In this document: positions 1-14,110 of the stretch, piece by piece
How the letters are laid out: the number at the start of each line of letters is the position of its first letter
How positions within the stretch are numbered: the first letter of the stretch is position 1
Assembly (NCBI GenBank): GCA_902522225.1
Contig: CABYUS010000003.1
Coordinates: 1-53,790 of the forward strand
Direction: 5' to 3'
Origin: an uncultured Pelagibacteraceae bacterium
Lineage (GTDB): Bacteria; Pseudomonadota; Alphaproteobacteria; Pelagibacterales; Pelagibacteraceae
DNA: 53,790 bases
Program-made: the position numbers and the translations under genes
The notes under the pieces: generated by a model
Databases searched by the model: none
What the model saw: the letters and a program-made list of their open reading frames with translations, nothing else
What the model was told of the DNA's origin: nothing

Positions 1-1
1 G

Positions 2-1129
2 TTAAAAAAATTTGGGGCCCCAGTTCCTAATGGAATATCAGGAAAATCCGTAGAAGAAATTTTAGAAAAAGCCAAAGATTTAAAAACTGATAAATTTGTT
101 CTTAAAGCGCAAATTCATGCTGGTGGAAGAGGTAAAGCTGGAGGTGTTAAAATCCTAGATAATATTGAAGAATTGAGCAAAGAGTCTAGAAAATTATTAG
201 GAAATAAATTAGTGACACATCAAACGGGTCCAGAAGGAAAAGTTGTAAAAAGATTGTATGTAGAAGAGTCTTCTAAAATTGAAAAAGAATTTTATTTATC
301 ATGTTTGATTGACAGGTCTAGTTCTAAGATTGCTTTTATTAGTAGCGATCAGGGTGGTATGGATATTGAAAAAGTTGCATCAGATAAACCAGACAAAATA
401 TTTACAACAAAAGTTAATTTTGCCGACCATATTTCTGAAAAAGACTGTGAAAGTATAATAAAGGCATTCAAATTTGATGATAATATTAAGTCAAAAGCAA
501 TCTCATTAATTAAATCAATATACTCGTTATTTATTAAAACTGACGCTAATATGATTGAAATAAATCCATTAATAATCACAAAAGAGAAAAAAATTTTATG
601 TCTTGATGCAAAAATTAATTTTGATGACAATGCTCTATTTAGACAATCTGAAATTATGGAATTGAGAGACTTGAATGAAGAAGATCCAACTGAAATAGAA
701 GCAAGCAAACATGACTTATCATATATTAAATTAGATGGAAGTATTGGCTGTATGGTAAATGGTGCAGGCTTAGCAATGGCAACAATGGATATTATAAAAT
801 TATATGGACAAGAACCTGCTAATTTTTTGGATGTAGGTGGTGGCGCATCTAAAGAAAAAGTATCTGAAGCTTTTAAAATTATTTTATCAGATAAAAACGT
901 AAAAGGTATTTTAGTAAATATTTTTGGTGGAATAATGCGTTGTGATATTATTGCAGAGGGGGTTGTTACAGTAGCAAAAGAAATGAATATAAATGTTCCA
1001 TTAGTTGTAAGACTTTCTGGAACAAATTCTGAAGAAGGAAAAAAAATTTTAGATAGTTCTGGTTTAAAAATAATTTCTGCGAGTGATTTATCTGATGCAG
1101 CAGAAAAAATTATTAACAGTATTGAATAA
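2..1129 (+). CDS. sucC: Succinyl-CoA synthetase (ADP-forming) beta subunit, 5' end cut by window edge
   Basis: This is the beta subunit of succinate-CoA ligase, which makes succinate and ATP (or GTP) from succinyl-CoA in the TCA cycle. The reading frame is open from base 2, and the first visible residues ([11 protein letters not shown], then [16 protein letters not shown]) match the family N-terminus. Only about 13-15 residues are therefore missing. A TTG at 173 is an internal codon and not the start. The ATP-grasp lysine/glycine loop ([10 protein letters not shown]) is at the 5' end. The C-terminal half has the ligase signatures FLDVGGGA and [10 protein letters not shown], and ends near [16 protein letters not shown]. 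sucD begins at the base after the stop codon, so the two subunits are tightly coupled. The assignment is secure; the true start lies outside the window. Confidence 0.97.
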   Translation, partial: LKKFGAPVPNGISGKSVEEILEKAKDLKTDKFVLKAQIHAGGRGKAGGVKILDNIEELSKESRKLLGNKLVTHQTGPEGKVVKRLYVEESSKIEKEFYLSCLIDRSSSKIAFISSDQGGMDIEKVASDKPDKIFTTKVNFADHISEKDCESIIKAFKFDDNIKSKAISLIKSIYSLFIKTDANMIEINPLIITKEKKILCLDAKINFDDNALFRQSEIMELRDLNEEDPTEIEASKHDLSYIKLDGSIGCMVNGAGLAMATMDIIKLYGQEPANFLDVGGGASKEKVSEAFKIILSDKNVKGILVNIFGGIMRCDIIAEGVVTVAKEMNINVPLVVRLSGTNSEEGKKILDSSGLKIISASDLSDAAEKIINSIE

Positions 1130-2011
1130 ATGTCAATTTTAGTCAACAAAGATACGAAACTTATATGCCAAGGATTTACTGGGTCTCAAGGAACCTTTCA
1201 TTCTGAGCAGGCTATTAAATATGGTACTAATTTAGTAGGAGGTGTTACACCAAAAAAAGGTGGTCAAACTCATTTAGATAAACCAGTTTTTGATACAGTA
1301 GTGGAAGCAAAAAAAAATGTTAATGCAAACGCGACGATGATTTATGTTCCAGCTAGATTTGCTGCAAACGCAATTATTGAAGCAATCGAGGCTTCCATTG
1401 AACTTATAGTTTGTATTACAGAGGGAATACCAGTGTTAGATATGTTAAAGGTTAAAGAGTGTCTTAAACACTCTAAATCAAGACTAATAGGACCAAATTG
1501 TCCAGGAATTATAACTCCTAATGAATGCAAAATTGGGATAATGCCTGGCAATATACATAAAAAAGGATCAGTAGGTATAGTTTCGAGATCAGGGACTTTG
1601 ACATATGAGGCAGTTGCTCAAACTACAGAAAATGGATTGGGGCAATCAACATGTGTTGGGATAGGTGGAGACCCAATAAATGGAACAAATTTTATTGATT
1701 GTTTGGACCTTTTTTTAAAAGATAATGAAACAGAATCAATTTTAATGATAGGAGAAATTGGAGGAACTGCAGAGGAAGAAGCAGCAGAATTCGTCAAAAA
1801 CAGCAATATTAAAAAACCAATAGTTGGTTTTGTAGCAGGGCTAACTGCTCCTAAAGGCAGACGAATGGGTCATGCAGGAGCAATTATAACAGGAGGCAAG
1901 GGAGGAGCTACTGATAAAATAAAAAAAATGGAGCAATGTGGCATCGTAGTAGCAAAATCTCCAGCGGAACTAGGAAAAACCCTAGCGGATATATTGGCAT
2001 TTGATAAATAA
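1130..2011 (+). CDS. sucD: Succinyl-CoA synthetase alpha subunit
   Basis: This is the CoA-binding and phosphohistidine-carrying partner of SucC. The 293-residue length is normal for the family. Visible signatures are the N-terminal CoA-binding motif [15 protein letters not shown], the central [11 protein letters not shown], the [10 protein letters not shown] segment, and [14 protein letters not shown] near residue 245-260. The last contains the histidine phosphorylated during catalysis in the family. It follows sucC with no spacer and precedes sucA by 27 bases. It therefore belongs to the sucCDAB-lpd run, which supplies the 2-oxoglutarate to succinate steps. No break or unusual residue was seen. 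Confidence 0.97.
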   Translation: MSILVNKDTKLICQGFTGSQGTFHSEQAIKYGTNLVGGVTPKKGGQTHLDKPVFDTVVEAKKNVNANATMIYVPARFAANAIIEAIEASIELIVCITEGIPVLDMLKVKECLKHSKSRLIGPNCPGIITPNECKIGIMPGNIHKKGSVGIVSRSGTLTYEAVAQTTENGLGQSTCVGIGGDPINGTNFIDCLDLFLKDNETESILMIGEIGGTAEEEAAEFVKNSNIKKPIVGFVAGLTAPKGRRMGHAGAIITGGKGGATDKIKKMEQCGIVVAKSPAELGKTLADILAFDK

Positions 2012-2038
2012 TTATCTGATAATATAATTAATATAAAA

Positions 2039-4903
2039 ATGAGTTCATCAAAAAATCTAGATTACGAAAAAACATCATTCTTACATAAAGCAAATACTTC
2101 ATTTATTGAAGAAATGTATGTAAAATTTATTGAAGGGGATACAAGTATTCCTCAAAGTTGGAAAAGCTATTTCGAAAATCTAGGAGAGGACCTGAATGAT
2201 GTTATTAAAGAAATAGAGGGTCCTAATTGGAAACCAAATAAAATTAAGATTAATCTTAATCAGGAAAATTTAAAGGAAAGCCAAAAAGTAAATCAAATAA
2301 ATATCAAAGACTCAATTAAAGCAATAGCTCTAATAAGAGCATATAGAATAAATGGACATTTGATAGCCAATTTAGATCCTTTAGGGATGATGGAAAGAGA
2401 ATACATGCATGAATTACATCCTGAAGATTATGGTTTTAAAAAAGATGATTTTAATAGAAAAATCTATTTAGATAGTTACTTAGATAGAGATTTTGCATCA
2501 CTCAAAGAAATAATTAAATTTTTAAAAGATAAATATTGTTCCAGTATAGGTGTTGAGTACATGCATATGACAGAGAGAGAAGAAAAAATTTGGTTTAGAG
2601 AAAGAATAGAAAAAGAAGAAAACAAAATCAGTTTTACAAATAATGGTAAAAAAGCAATATTAAATAAATTAATTCAGGCAGAGGGATTTGAAAAATATTT
2701 AGCATTAAAATTTGTAGGTACAAAAAGGTTTGGTCTTGATGGTGCTGAGTCTTTAATTCCTGCGTTAGAGCAAATTATTAAAAGAGGTGGACAATTAGGA
2801 GTTAAGGAGATTAAAATCGGAATGCCACATAGAGGTAGATTAAATGTGCTAGCTAATCTTCTTCAAAAATCTTACAAAAAAATATTTAATGAATTTACTG
2901 GAGAGTTTTCAGAAACTCACGATGACTCAACTGGTGATGTTAAATATCATTTAGGAGCTTCATCAGATAGAACATTTGATGATATTCCAGTTCATATTAG
3001 TTTAACAGATAATCCGTCACATCTTGAGGCAGTAGATCCTGTTGTTTTAGGTCAAACTAGAGCAAAACAATTTTATCATAAGGATTCAGAACGAAATAAA
3101 GTAATACCAATATTAATTCATGGCGACGCAGCTTTTGCTGGTCAAGGAGTTGTAGCAGAATGTTTTGCGATGTCTGGTTTAAAAGGACATAATACTGGTG
3201 GAACTATTCATATAATTGTAAATAATCAAATTGGTTTTACTACAAGCCCAAGGTTTGCTAGATCGAGTCCTTACCCGTCTGACCTAGGAAAAGTTGTAGA
3301 ATCCCCAATTCTACATTGTAATGGTGATGATCCTGAGGCAGTAGTTCATTGTGCTAAAATTGCTATAGAATTTAGACAAAAATTTAATAAGGATGTCGTG
3401 ATAGATATGATCTGTTACAGAAGGTTTGGTCATAACGAAGGAGATGAACCATCATTTACCCAACCACTAATGTATGAAAAAATTAAATCTCACCCATCTA
3501 CATTAAAAGTTTATGGAAAAAAACTTATAGATGAAAAAACAATTTCTGAACAAGAATTTAATGCTCAAATAAAAGATTTTAAAAGTTTATTAGACGAACA
3601 GTATAAAAGTGCAAAAAATTATCAGCCTAAGCTGAAATGGTTCGAGGGAACTTGGTCGAGATACAAACCAGAAAAAGGCAAAGATAGACGAGGAAATAGT
3701 GGAGTTAATACAGAAAAATTAAGAATAATCTCTGAAAAAATTAATAAAATTCCAGCTGAAATAAATATTCACAAAACTATTAAAAAAATTTTGGAATTAA
3801 GAAGACAGTCTGTAGAAAGTGGACAAGGAATTGATTGGTCTTCTGCAGAAGCGTTAGCATTTGGATCTTTATTAGAAGAAGGATATCCAGTCAGATTAGT
3901 TGGTCAAGATTCTGGAAGGGGTACATTTAGTCAAAGACATTCTGTTTTGAGAAACCAAACAGATAATTCTAGGTATGTGCCACTAAATAATATTTCAAAA
4001 AAACAAAAGAATTTAGAGATTGTTGATAGTTTTTTGTCTGAATTGGCAGTTCTAGGATTTGAATATGGTTATAGTATGGTTGAGCCAAATACATTAACTT
4101 TATGGGAAGCTCAATTTGGTGATTTTGCTAATGGTGCGCAGGTAGTCATTGATCAATTTATTGCATCCGGTGAAAGAAAATGGTCAAGAGCAAGTGGTCT
4201 TGTCTTGTTACTTCCACATGGATATGAAGGACAAGGTCCAGAACATTCATCAGCAAGATTAGAAAGATTTTTACAATTGGGTGCCCAAGAAAATATTCAA
4301 GTAATGAATTGTACTACGCCTGCAAATTATTTTCACGCCTTAAGAAGACAAATACATAGAGACTTTAGAAAACCATTAATTATAATGACACCAAAATCAT
4401 TATTAAGAAATAAATATTGCACTTCTAATTTGGAAGATTTTGGAAAGGAAAATTTTTTTCATAGAATTTTAAACGATCATGCTTTTGATAAGAGAAATAA
4501 TTTTATAAAACTTAAAGATAATAATTTAATTAAAAAAGTAATATTATGCTCAGGTAAAATTTATTTTGATTTACTTGAAGCAAGAGAAAAAAATAAAAAA
4601 GACGATGTTGTGTTTTATAGAATTGAACAATTGTATCCATTTCCAGTTAAAAATCTTGTTAGTGAATTAAAAAAATATTCCAAAAATGCAAAATTTTTCT
4701 GGTGCCAGGAAGAGCCAAAAAATATGGGAGCTTGGTTTGCAGTGAGAGATTATATCCAGTGGACATTGGATTATATTAAAGCTAAAAATAGAAATATCTC
4801 ATATATTGGGAGAAATCCAGCTGCATCACCTGCTACAGGTTATGCAAAAAGACATATTTCTCAACAACAAGATATAATAAAAGAAGTTTTAAAAGATGAG
4901 TGA
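2039..4903 (+). CDS. sucA: 2-oxoglutarate dehydrogenase E1 component
   Basis: This is the thiamine-diphosphate enzyme that decarboxylates 2-oxoglutarate and passes the succinyl group to the lipoyl domain of SucB. At 954 residues it has the usual length. The N-terminal helix ([18 protein letters not shown]) is the E2/E3-binding type. [13 protein letters not shown] near residue 260 and the segment [13 protein letters not shown] belong to the ThDP site. [13 protein letters not shown] lies near residue 465. The pyrimidine-binding half includes [14 protein letters not shown] and [12 protein letters not shown]. The C-terminus ends [12 protein letters not shown], typical of the family. The gene overlaps the start of sucB by 8 bases, which implies translational coupling. 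Confidence 0.97.
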   Translation: MSSSKNLDYEKTSFLHKANTSFIEEMYVKFIEGDTSIPQSWKSYFENLGEDLNDVIKEIEGPNWKPNKIKINLNQENLKESQKVNQINIKDSIKAIALIRAYRINGHLIANLDPLGMMEREYMHELHPEDYGFKKDDFNRKIYLDSYLDRDFASLKEIIKFLKDKYCSSIGVEYMHMTEREEKIWFRERIEKEENKISFTNNGKKAILNKLIQAEGFEKYLALKFVGTKRFGLDGAESLIPALEQIIKRGGQLGVKEIKIGMPHRGRLNVLANLLQKSYKKIFNEFTGEFSETHDDSTGDVKYHLGASSDRTFDDIPVHISLTDNPSHLEAVDPVVLGQTRAKQFYHKDSERNKVIPILIHGDAAFAGQGVVAECFAMSGLKGHNTGGTIHIIVNNQIGFTTSPRFARSSPYPSDLGKVVESPILHCNGDDPEAVVHCAKIAIEFRQKFNKDVVIDMICYRRFGHNEGDEPSFTQPLMYEKIKSHPSTLKVYGKKLIDEKTISEQEFNAQIKDFKSLLDEQYKSAKNYQPKLKWFEGTWSRYKPEKGKDRRGNSGVNTEKLRIISEKINKIPAEINIHKTIKKILELRRQSVESGQGIDWSSAEALAFGSLLEEGYPVRLVGQDSGRGTFSQRHSVLRNQTDNSRYVPLNNISKKQKNLEIVDSFLSELAVLGFEYGYSMVEPNTLTLWEAQFGDFANGAQVVIDQFIASGERKWSRASGLVLLLPHGYEGQGPEHSSARLERFLQLGAQENIQVMNCTTPANYFHALRRQIHRDFRKPLIIMTPKSLLRNKYCTSNLEDFGKENFFHRILNDHAFDKRNNFIKLKDNNLIKKVILCSGKIYFDLLEAREKNKKDDVVFYRIEQLYPFPVKNLVSELKKYSKNAKFFWCQEEPKNMGAWFAVRDYIQWTLDYIKAKNRNISYIGRNPAASPATGYAKRHISQQQDIIKEVLKDE

Positions 4904-6230
4904 AAAAATAATTGTACCAGCATTAGGTGAAAGTATAACAGAAGCTACAGTTGCAAAATGGATTAAAAAAGTTGGCGATACTGTTGAGGTTGATGAACCA
5001 ATTGTAGAATTAGAAACAGATAAAGTTAACCTTGAGGTGCCATCTCCTGTCACTGGCATATTAGAGGAAATAAACGTAAAGGATGGAGCAATAGTAGAAG
5101 TAGGGACAACACTTGGAAGTGTTAAAGAAAAAGCTCTTGAAGAAACAAAGCAAACAATAAAAAAGATACAACCAAAAAAGGAAGTGCCATTAGCCACCGA
5201 AAAGATAATTGAAGAGGCTGAAAAATATTCAAACAATGATAATGAGATAAATTCTACAAAATTTTTAAACGAGAATAAAAATATTATTAGAGAGGAGCCA
5301 GTTATTTTAGAGGATGAGGAAAAACCACTTATTTTAACAGATGAAGTCGTTGATGGTGAGGTAATTACTTCAAATGGCTCATTATCCCCTGCTGTAAGAA
5401 AAATAGTTAATGAAAATAATATTGATGTAAAAAAAATTAAAGGATCAGGTAAAGAAGGACGTATATTAAAAGGTGATCTTATTCACTTAATGAATATTAA
5501 GCCAAAACCTAATCAAAGAAAAATAGATTATGGTGAGGAAGAGCGAATAAAAATGACTAGACTTCGACTAACTATAGCGAAGAGATTAAAAGAAGCACAA
5601 GAGAACGCAGCTATGCTAACCACCTTTAATGAAGTTGATATGTCAATGATTAACGACATGAGAGCAAAATATCAGGAAAATTTTAAGACAAAGTTTGGTA
5701 TTAAACTTGGATACATGTCATTTTTTATAAAAGCATGTGTAAATGGTCTAAGGTCATATCCTGCAATAAATGCAGAGATTGAGAATGATGAAATAATTTA
5801 TAAAAATTATTATAATTTAAGCTTTGCTGTTGGGACAGATAAAGGTCTAGTAGTTCCTGTAATCAGAAATGCTGATGAATTGTCTTTTGCAGATATTGAA
5901 AAAAAAATATTAAATCTATCTGAAAAAGCTAGAAGTGGTAAACTTTCAATTGAAGATCTTCAAGGAGGAACTTTTACTATAAGTAATGGAGGAATATATG
6001 GTTCAATGTTATCAACTCCAATTCTAAATCTTCCGCAATCAGGAGTTTTAGGAATGCATAATATCGTAAAAAGACCAGTTGTAATTAATGATGAAATACA
6101 AATTAGACCAATAATGTATCTTGCTTTATCTTATGATCACAGAATAATAGATGGAAAAGAAGCTGTATCTTTTTTAAAACTTGTAAAAGAAAATTTAGAA
6201 GATCCTAGGGGTCTTTTTTTAGATTTATAA
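4896..6230 (+). CDS. sucB: Dihydrolipoyllysine succinyltransferase, E2 of 2-oxoglutarate dehydrogenase
   Basis: This is the core E2 subunit, which carries the succinyl group on lipoate and transfers it to CoA. Domains in order: one N-terminal lipoyl domain with the lipoylation motif [12 protein letters not shown] (lysine 43), a long acidic and flexible linker, a peripheral-subunit-binding domain around residues 160-200 ([13 protein letters not shown]...[11 protein letters not shown]), and the catalytic domain. The catalytic domain has [15 protein letters not shown] and the active-site motif [13 protein letters not shown] near the C-terminus. A single lipoyl domain and the 444-residue length fit the succinyl rather than the acetyl version. 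Its position between sucA and lpd supports the same reading. Confidence 0.96.
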   Translation: MSEKIIVPALGESITEATVAKWIKKVGDTVEVDEPIVELETDKVNLEVPSPVTGILEEINVKDGAIVEVGTTLGSVKEKALEETKQTIKKIQPKKEVPLATEKIIEEAEKYSNNDNEINSTKFLNENKNIIREEPVILEDEEKPLILTDEVVDGEVITSNGSLSPAVRKIVNENNIDVKKIKGSGKEGRILKGDLIHLMNIKPKPNQRKIDYGEEERIKMTRLRLTIAKRLKEAQENAAMLTTFNEVDMSMINDMRAKYQENFKTKFGIKLGYMSFFIKACVNGLRSYPAINAEIENDEIIYKNYYNLSFAVGTDKGLVVPVIRNADELSFADIEKKILNLSEKARSGKLSIEDLQGGTFTISNGGIYGSMLSTPILNLPQSGVLGMHNIVKRPVVINDEIQIRPIMYLALSYDHRIIDGKEAVSFLKLVKENLEDPRGLFLDL

Positions 6231-7631
6231 ATGGATAATAATTTTGATGTAGTTATAATTGGTGGAGGTCCAGGTGGATATGTTTGTGCTATTCGCTTAT
6301 CTCAATTAGGTCTCAAAACTGCATGTATTGAGTCTAGAGGATCTCTTGGTGGAACATGTTTGAATGTAGGCTGCATACCATCCAAAAATTTATTAAATTT
6401 ATCTGAAAATTTCTATAAAGCAAAAAATTTTCATAAAATTGGTATTGAGATAGATAATTTAAAATTAAATTTAAAAAAAATGATGGAAAATAAAAATAAT
6501 TCAGTAGAGACACTGACAAAAGGAGTTGAATTTCTTCTAAAAAAAAACAAAGTTTCTTATTTCAAAGGCACGGGATCTTTTAAAAGCAAAGATGAAATAT
6601 TGTTAATTGATAATAAAAAAAAGGAAACTATTATTAAAACAAAAAGTACAGTAATAAGTTCTGGGTCAAAACCTACGCATTTTCCAGGGTCTCAATTTGA
6701 TGAAAAATTAATACTCTCGTCTACTGGAGTTCTCAATTTAGAAAGTGTACCAAAAAAGCTAATTATAGTTGGAGGTGGTTATATTGGTCTAGAGATGGGA
6801 TCAGTTTGGTCAAGATTAGGATCAGAAGTCCATGTAGTAGAATTTATGGATCATATTACGTCTGGTATGGATCGTGAAATCTCAAATGAGTTTATGAAAA
6901 TTTTATCTAAACAAGGAATTAAATTTTCACTTGAGACAAAAGTAAATAAAATTTTAAAATTAAGTAATTCTGTAAAACTTGAAACAATCAATAAAGATGG
7001 AAAAAATAATATCTTAGAAGCAGATAAAGTTCTTATTTCTATAGGTAGAAAACCAAATACAGAGAGTCTTCAATTGGATAAAATAGGTGTTAAACTTGAT
7101 AAAAAAGGATCAATAAGTGTACAAAATAATTACGAAACTAGTGTTAAGAATATTTTTGCTATAGGAGATGTTATATCTGGACCAATGTTGGCACATAAAG
7201 CAGAAGAAGAGGGAATTGCGGTTGCAGAAATAATTGCTGGTCAGTCTGGTCACGTTAATTATGATATTATTCCATCTGTAATTTATACATCACCAGAGGT
7301 TGCATCTGTAGGAAAAACTGAAGAAGACCTAGTGTCGAAAGGTCAGTCATACAAAGTTGGAAAATTTCCTTTTATGGCAAATTCCAGAGCTAAAGCAATT
7401 AATGATACAGAGGGATTTGTAAAGATACTTGCCGATAACAAAACAGATAAAGTCCTTGGTGTACATATAATAGGTCCTCATGCCGGTGAAATTATTGCTG
7501 AAGTTTCAGTTGCAATGGAATTTGGAGCCAGTTCAGAGGATATTGCAAGAACTTGTCATGCCCACCCAACATTTTCTGAGGCTGTAAAAGAAGCAGCATT
7601 AGCAGTAGAAAAAAGACAGATTCACTCGTAA
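6231..7631 (+). CDS. lpdA: Dihydrolipoyl dehydrogenase (E3)
   Basis: This flavoprotein reoxidises the dihydrolipoyl group of E2 with NAD+. It starts at the base after the sucB stop. The FAD-binding glycine motif IGGGPGGY is at residues 10-17. The redox-active disulfide is in GGTCLNVGCIPSK (Cys43 and Cys48). The NAD-binding motif VGGGYIGLEMG lies near residue 180. FAIGDVISGPMLAHKAEEEG is the second FAD contact. The catalytic His-Glu region is HAHPTFSEA near residue 445. The 466-residue length is normal. As the last sucCDAB gene it probably serves this complex, but it may also be the shared E3 for other dehydrogenases. Confidence 0.96.
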   Translation: MDNNFDVVIIGGGPGGYVCAIRLSQLGLKTACIESRGSLGGTCLNVGCIPSKNLLNLSENFYKAKNFHKIGIEIDNLKLNLKKMMENKNNSVETLTKGVEFLLKKNKVSYFKGTGSFKSKDEILLIDNKKKETIIKTKSTVISSGSKPTHFPGSQFDEKLILSSTGVLNLESVPKKLIIVGGGYIGLEMGSVWSRLGSEVHVVEFMDHITSGMDREISNEFMKILSKQGIKFSLETKVNKILKLSNSVKLETINKDGKNNILEADKVLISIGRKPNTESLQLDKIGVKLDKKGSISVQNNYETSVKNIFAIGDVISGPMLAHKAEEEGIAVAEIIAGQSGHVNYDIIPSVIYTSPEVASVGKTEEDLVSKGQSYKVGKFPFMANSRAKAINDTEGFVKILADNKTDKVLGVHIIGPHAGEIIAEVSVAMEFGASSEDIARTCHAHPTFSEAVKEAALAVEKRQIHS

Positions 7632-7651
7632 TATATTTTCATAAATTAAAT

Positions 7652-9613
7652 ATGAAAATTCCTGTTTTAATACCAAATATATTTAATCATCCATTTACCT
7701 ATGAAACTGATCTAAATTTAGAAATTGGTGATTATGTGATGGTCCCATTTGGAAAATCAAGTTTAACAGGCATAGTTTGGGATCATTTCGAAAAACAGAA
7801 CAATAAAAATTTTTTAACAAAAAAAATATCAAGTAGGCTAGATATTAACCCACTTTCTAAAAAAACGATTAATTTTTTAAATTGGTTTTCTGATTACAAT
7901 TTAATTCCTAAAGGCATGTCATTAAGACTTCACTTATTGAGTGGAGAAGCAATAGTAAATTTTAAAAAAAATGAATATAAAAAATTTAATGAAATATTAC
8001 CTTCGATAAATTATCAATTAAATGAAAGTCAAAATAAAACATACTTAGAAGTTTCGCGTTTAAATGAAAAATTTAACGTACATTTATTACAAGGAGCAAC
8101 AGGTTCTGGAAAGACTTTAGTATATTTCAATCTTATAAAAGATAAGATTGATCAGGATAAACAAGCTTTAATTTTATTACCGGAAATAGGGCTTACAAGT
8201 GAATTCGAAAAAAAATTTATCGAGTTTTTCGGTTTTAAACCAGCAATTTGGCATTCAGGTATCACAAAAAAAAACAAAAAAATAATATGGAGTGGATTAG
8301 CATCAAATAAGATTAAAGTTGTAATCGGTGCAAGATCTTCTTTATTTCTTCCATTTAAAAAACTTGGACTTATTGTTGTTGATGAAGAACATGATCAATC
8401 TTACAAACAAGATGAAGGAGTTATTTATAATGCACGGGACATGGCAGTTTCGAGAGCTTCATTCGAGAATATTCCAATAAACTTAGTTACAGCTGTACCA
8501 TCTTTAGAAACTTATTCAAATGTTATAAAAAAAAAATACTCTCATTCAAGATTATTAAATAGATTTAAAAATGCATCGTTGCCATCTTGTGAAATAATTG
8601 ATTTAAATAAATTTAAACTTGTTAATAAATCATGGATATCATCAAAAACTTTTGAAAAAGTAAATTACCATCTGGAAAAAGGCGATCAAGTATTATTTTT
8701 TTTGAACAGAAGAGGTTATTCACCTAATGTTATTTGTAAAAACTGTCTCAAATCATTTATGTGTAAAAATTGTTCTATAAATTTAGTTTACCATAAAAAC
8801 ATAAAAAAACTTTTATGCCATTATTGTGGTACCAAACATGAGTTGAAAAGAGAGTGTGAGAATAATATCAGTGGAAGTTGTAAATTTATTTTTACTGGAC
8901 CAGGTGTTGAAAAGGTATTGGATGAAGTCAATACCTTATTCCCAAAATTTAAAGCATCTATATTTTCTAGTGATACTATGAACAAAAAAAATTCTTCAAG
9001 CATTTTAGAAAATATTTCTAATAATGAAATTAAAATATTAGTTGGAACACAATTAATTTCAAAAGGTTTTCATTTTCCAAATCTAAATTGTATAATCGTA
9101 CTTGATATTGATTTGTCATCACAAGGTCATGATTTAAGATCAGGAGAAAAAAATCTTCAACTTTATCATCAATTAGCTGGTAGAGCTGGGAGAACTGGGA
9201 AAGCTTCAAATATTTATTTTCAAACACTAATTATGAATAAGGAAAAATTGAATGACATAACAAACTCTGATCCTTATGATTATTTAGAAAAAGAATTAAA
9301 TTTAAGAAAGTTAAATAATCTTCCCCCATTTCAAAGATTTATTTCAATCATCTTAAGCTCTGAGGATGAAAATGCATTAGATGATGAGTCTTTAAAATTA
9401 CAAAAGGCTCTTAAACAAAATTTAAAAGCACAAATTTTAGGTCCAGTTAATGCACCTATTCATAAAATAAAAAAAAAATATAGAAATAGATTACTTATTA
9501 GGGCTAACAAATCTTATAAAATACAAAAATTTTTAGCGAAAATCCTTCATGATTTTAAATTTTCTAAGAAAATAAAACTGTCGGTTGATGTTGACCCAAT
9601 TAGCTTCAATTAA
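7652..9613 (+). CDS. priA: Primosomal protein N', replication restart helicase
   Basis: PriA is a superfamily 2 helicase that recognises stalled forks and reloads the replisome. The Walker A motif is LLQGATGSGKT (about residues 145-155), and the DEEH box is VVDEEHDQSYK near 245. A cysteine-rich zinc region lies around residues 360-410 (CKNCLKSFMCKNC, then CHYCG and further Cys). Motifs V and VI follow at VGTQLISKGFHFPN and QLAGRAGRTGK. At 653 residues it is shorter than the E. coli protein (732). Most of the shortening appears to be in the N-terminal DNA-binding region, which fits genome streamlining. It follows lpd by 20 bases and precedes the atp operon, an arrangement common in alphaproteobacteria. 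Confidence 0.94.
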   Translation: MKIPVLIPNIFNHPFTYETDLNLEIGDYVMVPFGKSSLTGIVWDHFEKQNNKNFLTKKISSRLDINPLSKKTINFLNWFSDYNLIPKGMSLRLHLLSGEAIVNFKKNEYKKFNEILPSINYQLNESQNKTYLEVSRLNEKFNVHLLQGATGSGKTLVYFNLIKDKIDQDKQALILLPEIGLTSEFEKKFIEFFGFKPAIWHSGITKKNKKIIWSGLASNKIKVVIGARSSLFLPFKKLGLIVVDEEHDQSYKQDEGVIYNARDMAVSRASFENIPINLVTAVPSLETYSNVIKKKYSHSRLLNRFKNASLPSCEIIDLNKFKLVNKSWISSKTFEKVNYHLEKGDQVLFFLNRRGYSPNVICKNCLKSFMCKNCSINLVYHKNIKKLLCHYCGTKHELKRECENNISGSCKFIFTGPGVEKVLDEVNTLFPKFKASIFSSDTMNKKNSSSILENISNNEIKILVGTQLISKGFHFPNLNCIIVLDIDLSSQGHDLRSGEKNLQLYHQLAGRAGRTGKASNIYFQTLIMNKEKLNDITNSDPYDYLEKELNLRKLNNLPPFQRFISIILSSEDENALDDESLKLQKALKQNLKAQILGPVNAPIHKIKKKYRNRLLIRANKSYKIQKFLAKILHDFKFSKKIKLSVDVDPISFN

Positions 9614-9719
9614 TTATGAAAATTACACATTTTTTTAACATGTCTCACTTGAAGAGAAAAGACTGATGTGCTAATTAATTTCAAAATTTAATTAATCGTC
9701 AATTTGTATAGGATAAAAA
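9614..9719 (+). promoter_or_regulatory. Spacer and leader ahead of the F1-ATPase operon
   Basis: These 106 bases between priA and atpH are the only place for an atp promoter. A possible weak promoter is TTGAAG at 9649-9654, 17 bases, then TAATTA at 9672-9677. The AGGA at 9710-9713 sits six bases before the TTG at 9720 and supports that unusual start. An AT-only inverted repeat (ATTAATT ... AATTAAT) lies between them. I see no GC-rich hairpin with a T tract after priA, so read-through from upstream is possible. Confidence 0.35.
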
Positions 9720-10277
9720 TTGAGCAACTCTAAAGACTTTTCAGATACTTCAGCTAGCAGATATTCATTAGCATTATATGAATTAGCTGATGAAATGGAT
9801 CAAATTAAAGAAATAGAAAATAATTCCATGGCATTTTTAAAATTAATTTCCAAAAGTGCTGAATTTAATTCCCTTATTAAAGATCCTACAAATAAACAAA
9901 ATGAAATCTCTAATGTAATTAGTTCTATTGGAAAAAAATATAATTTAAATGCTTTATTTACTAAATTTTTAAATTTTTTAGTTTCAAAACGAAGATTCTT
10001 TTTTATGGAAAAAATTTTAATAGGTTTTGTAGATCTGTGCTCTAAAAAAAGAGGAGAAATTAAAGCTCAATTGTTATCTGCTAAAAAACTTGATGAAAAT
10101 GAAATTAATAATATAAAAAAAGAGCTTGAAGAAAACTTAAAATCAAAAATAAAATTAGACTATTTATATGACGAGAGTTTAATTGGTGGTTTAGTAATGA
10201 AAGTTGGAAGCACTATGGTTGATACGTCAATAAAAAATAAATTACAACAAATAGAAAAAGGAATGATAGAGGCATAA
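9720..10277 (+). CDS. atpH: F1-ATPase delta subunit (TTG start)
   Basis: This subunit forms the peripheral-stalk connection between F1 alpha subunits and F0 b subunits. The 185-residue length is normal. The N-terminal helical-domain signature is [14 protein letters not shown], and the C-terminal family pattern is [29 protein letters not shown]. The only plausible start is TTG at 9720, backed by an AGGA six bases upstream. It is the first gene of atpHAGDC and is followed after one base by atpA. No F0 genes are present, which fits alphaproteobacteria, where F0 is encoded elsewhere. Confidence 0.94.
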   Translation: MSNSKDFSDTSASRYSLALYELADEMDQIKEIENNSMAFLKLISKSAEFNSLIKDPTNKQNEISNVISSIGKKYNLNALFTKFLNFLVSKRRFFFMEKILIGFVDLCSKKRGEIKAQLLSAKKLDENEINNIKKELEENLKSKIKLDYLYDESLIGGLVMKVGSTMVDTSIKNKLQQIEKGMIEA

Positions 10278-10278
10278 T

Positions 10279-11811
10279 ATGGAAATAAATCCTTCAGAAG
10301 TAACTAAGATACTAAAAGAACAAATAAAAAAATTTGGAGATAAAGCTGTAGTAACTGAGGTTGGGCAAGTTTTGTCTGTTGGAGATGGAATCGCAAGGAT
10401 ATACGGATTAGATAATGTTCAAGCAGGAGAAATGGTAGAATTTGCTGATGGATCAAAAGGCATGGCTTTAAATTTAGAAAGTGAAAATGTTGGGGTTGTA
10501 ATTTTTGGTGATGATAGATCTATTAAAGAGGGTGACACTGTTAAGCGAACAGGCGCTATCGTAGATACTCCAGTTGGTAAAGAACTTTTAGGAAGAGTTG
10601 TTGATGGTTTAGGAAATCCTATTGATGGAAAAGGTGCTCTAGATAAAAGTGTAAAAAGAAGCAGAGTTGAAGTTAAGGCTCCAGGTATTATTCCAAGACA
10701 ATCTGTAAATGAACCAATGCAAACTGGATTAAAATCAATTGATAGTTTAGTTCCAATAGGTAGAGGACAAAGAGAGCTTATTATTGGAGACAGGCAAACT
10801 GGAAAAACAGCAGTAGCAATTGATGCAATAATAAACCAAAAAAAAATTAATGAGTCTGGAGATGAAAAACAGAAGTTATATTGTGTTTACGTAGCAGTTG
10901 GACAAAAAAGATCTACTGTAAGACAAATTGAAAAAACTTTAGAAGAAGCTGGAGCAATGGAATATACTACTATTGTTGCAGCAACAGCATCAGATGCTGC
11001 TCCTCTTCAATTTTTAGCTCCTTATACAGGATGTGCGATGGGAGAATTTTTTAGGGATAATGGAATGCATGCATTAATTATATATGATGATTTATCTAAA
11101 CAGGCTGTAGCTTATAGACAAATGTCATTATTACTTAGAAGGCCACCAGGTCGAGAAGCATATCCAGGTGATGTATTTTACTTACATAGCAGACTTTTAG
11201 AAAGAGCTGCAAAATTGAGTGATGAGCATGGTGGAGGATCGTTAACAGCACTGCCAATTATTGAAACGCAAGGCGGTGACGTTTCTGCATTTATTCCTAC
11301 AAATGTAATATCTATTACTGATGGCCAAATATTTCTTGAAACAGAGTTATTTAACCAAGGTATAAGACCAGCGATAAACGTTGGTTTATCAGTTTCTAGA
11401 GTTGGTTCTTCTGCACAAACTAAAGCAATGAAAAAAGTTTCTGGCTCAATGAAACTTGAACTTGCTCAATATAGAGAAATGGCAGCATTTGCTCAGTTTG
11501 GGTCTGATTTAGATGCATCAACACAAAAATTACTTAATAGAGGGTCTAAGCTTACTGAATTATTGAAACAGAAACAGTATTCACCTATGACAGTTGCCCA
11601 ACAAGTCATTTCAGTTTTTTGTGGAGTAAAAGGTTATCTGGATGATATTGAACTAAAAGATATAGCTGAATTTGAGAATAAAATTCTTGAAAAATGTAAA
11701 TCTGAAAAACCAGAAATTATAGATTTGCTTAGTTCAGGAAAATTAGACGAAGATACTGAGAAATTATTAATTGAATTGATTGTTGATTTAAAAAAAACCT
11801 TAATTAAATAA
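10279..11811 (+). CDS. atpA: F1-ATPase alpha subunit
   Basis: This is the non-catalytic nucleotide-binding subunit of the F1 hexamer. The P-loop GDRQTGKT lies near residue 169, and the alpha signature ending in the run [15 protein letters not shown] is near 365-380. The N-terminal beta-barrel ([25 protein letters not shown]) is intact. Its 510 residues match the usual length. It lies one base after atpH and five bases before atpG, so the three are co-transcribed. High sequence conservation makes this a secure call. Confidence 0.98.
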   Translation: MEINPSEVTKILKEQIKKFGDKAVVTEVGQVLSVGDGIARIYGLDNVQAGEMVEFADGSKGMALNLESENVGVVIFGDDRSIKEGDTVKRTGAIVDTPVGKELLGRVVDGLGNPIDGKGALDKSVKRSRVEVKAPGIIPRQSVNEPMQTGLKSIDSLVPIGRGQRELIIGDRQTGKTAVAIDAIINQKKINESGDEKQKLYCVYVAVGQKRSTVRQIEKTLEEAGAMEYTTIVAATASDAAPLQFLAPYTGCAMGEFFRDNGMHALIIYDDLSKQAVAYRQMSLLLRRPPGREAYPGDVFYLHSRLLERAAKLSDEHGGGSLTALPIIETQGGDVSAFIPTNVISITDGQIFLETELFNQGIRPAINVGLSVSRVGSSAQTKAMKKVSGSMKLELAQYREMAAFAQFGSDLDASTQKLLNRGSKLTELLKQKQYSPMTVAQQVISVFCGVKGYLDDIELKDIAEFENKILEKCKSEKPEIIDLLSSGKLDEDTEKLLIELIVDLKKTLIK

Positions 11812-11816
11812 GATAT

Positions 11817-14109
<2,293 letters not shown>

Positions 14110-14110
<1 letters not shown>

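Noticed and set aside
349..1149. A 266-codon open frame on the minus strand opposite sucC
   Set aside because: It is a shadow of a highly conserved gene. Its translation has no recognisable domain and is serine/isoleucine-rich, as expected from antisense of AT-rich coding DNA.
9030..9227. Short antisense frame inside priA
   Set aside because: It has no start-site support or domain and lies opposite the conserved helicase motifs of PriA.
9614..9719. Intrinsic terminator after priA
   Set aside because: There are T-rich runs but no adjacent stable stem; the inverted repeats present are A/T only.
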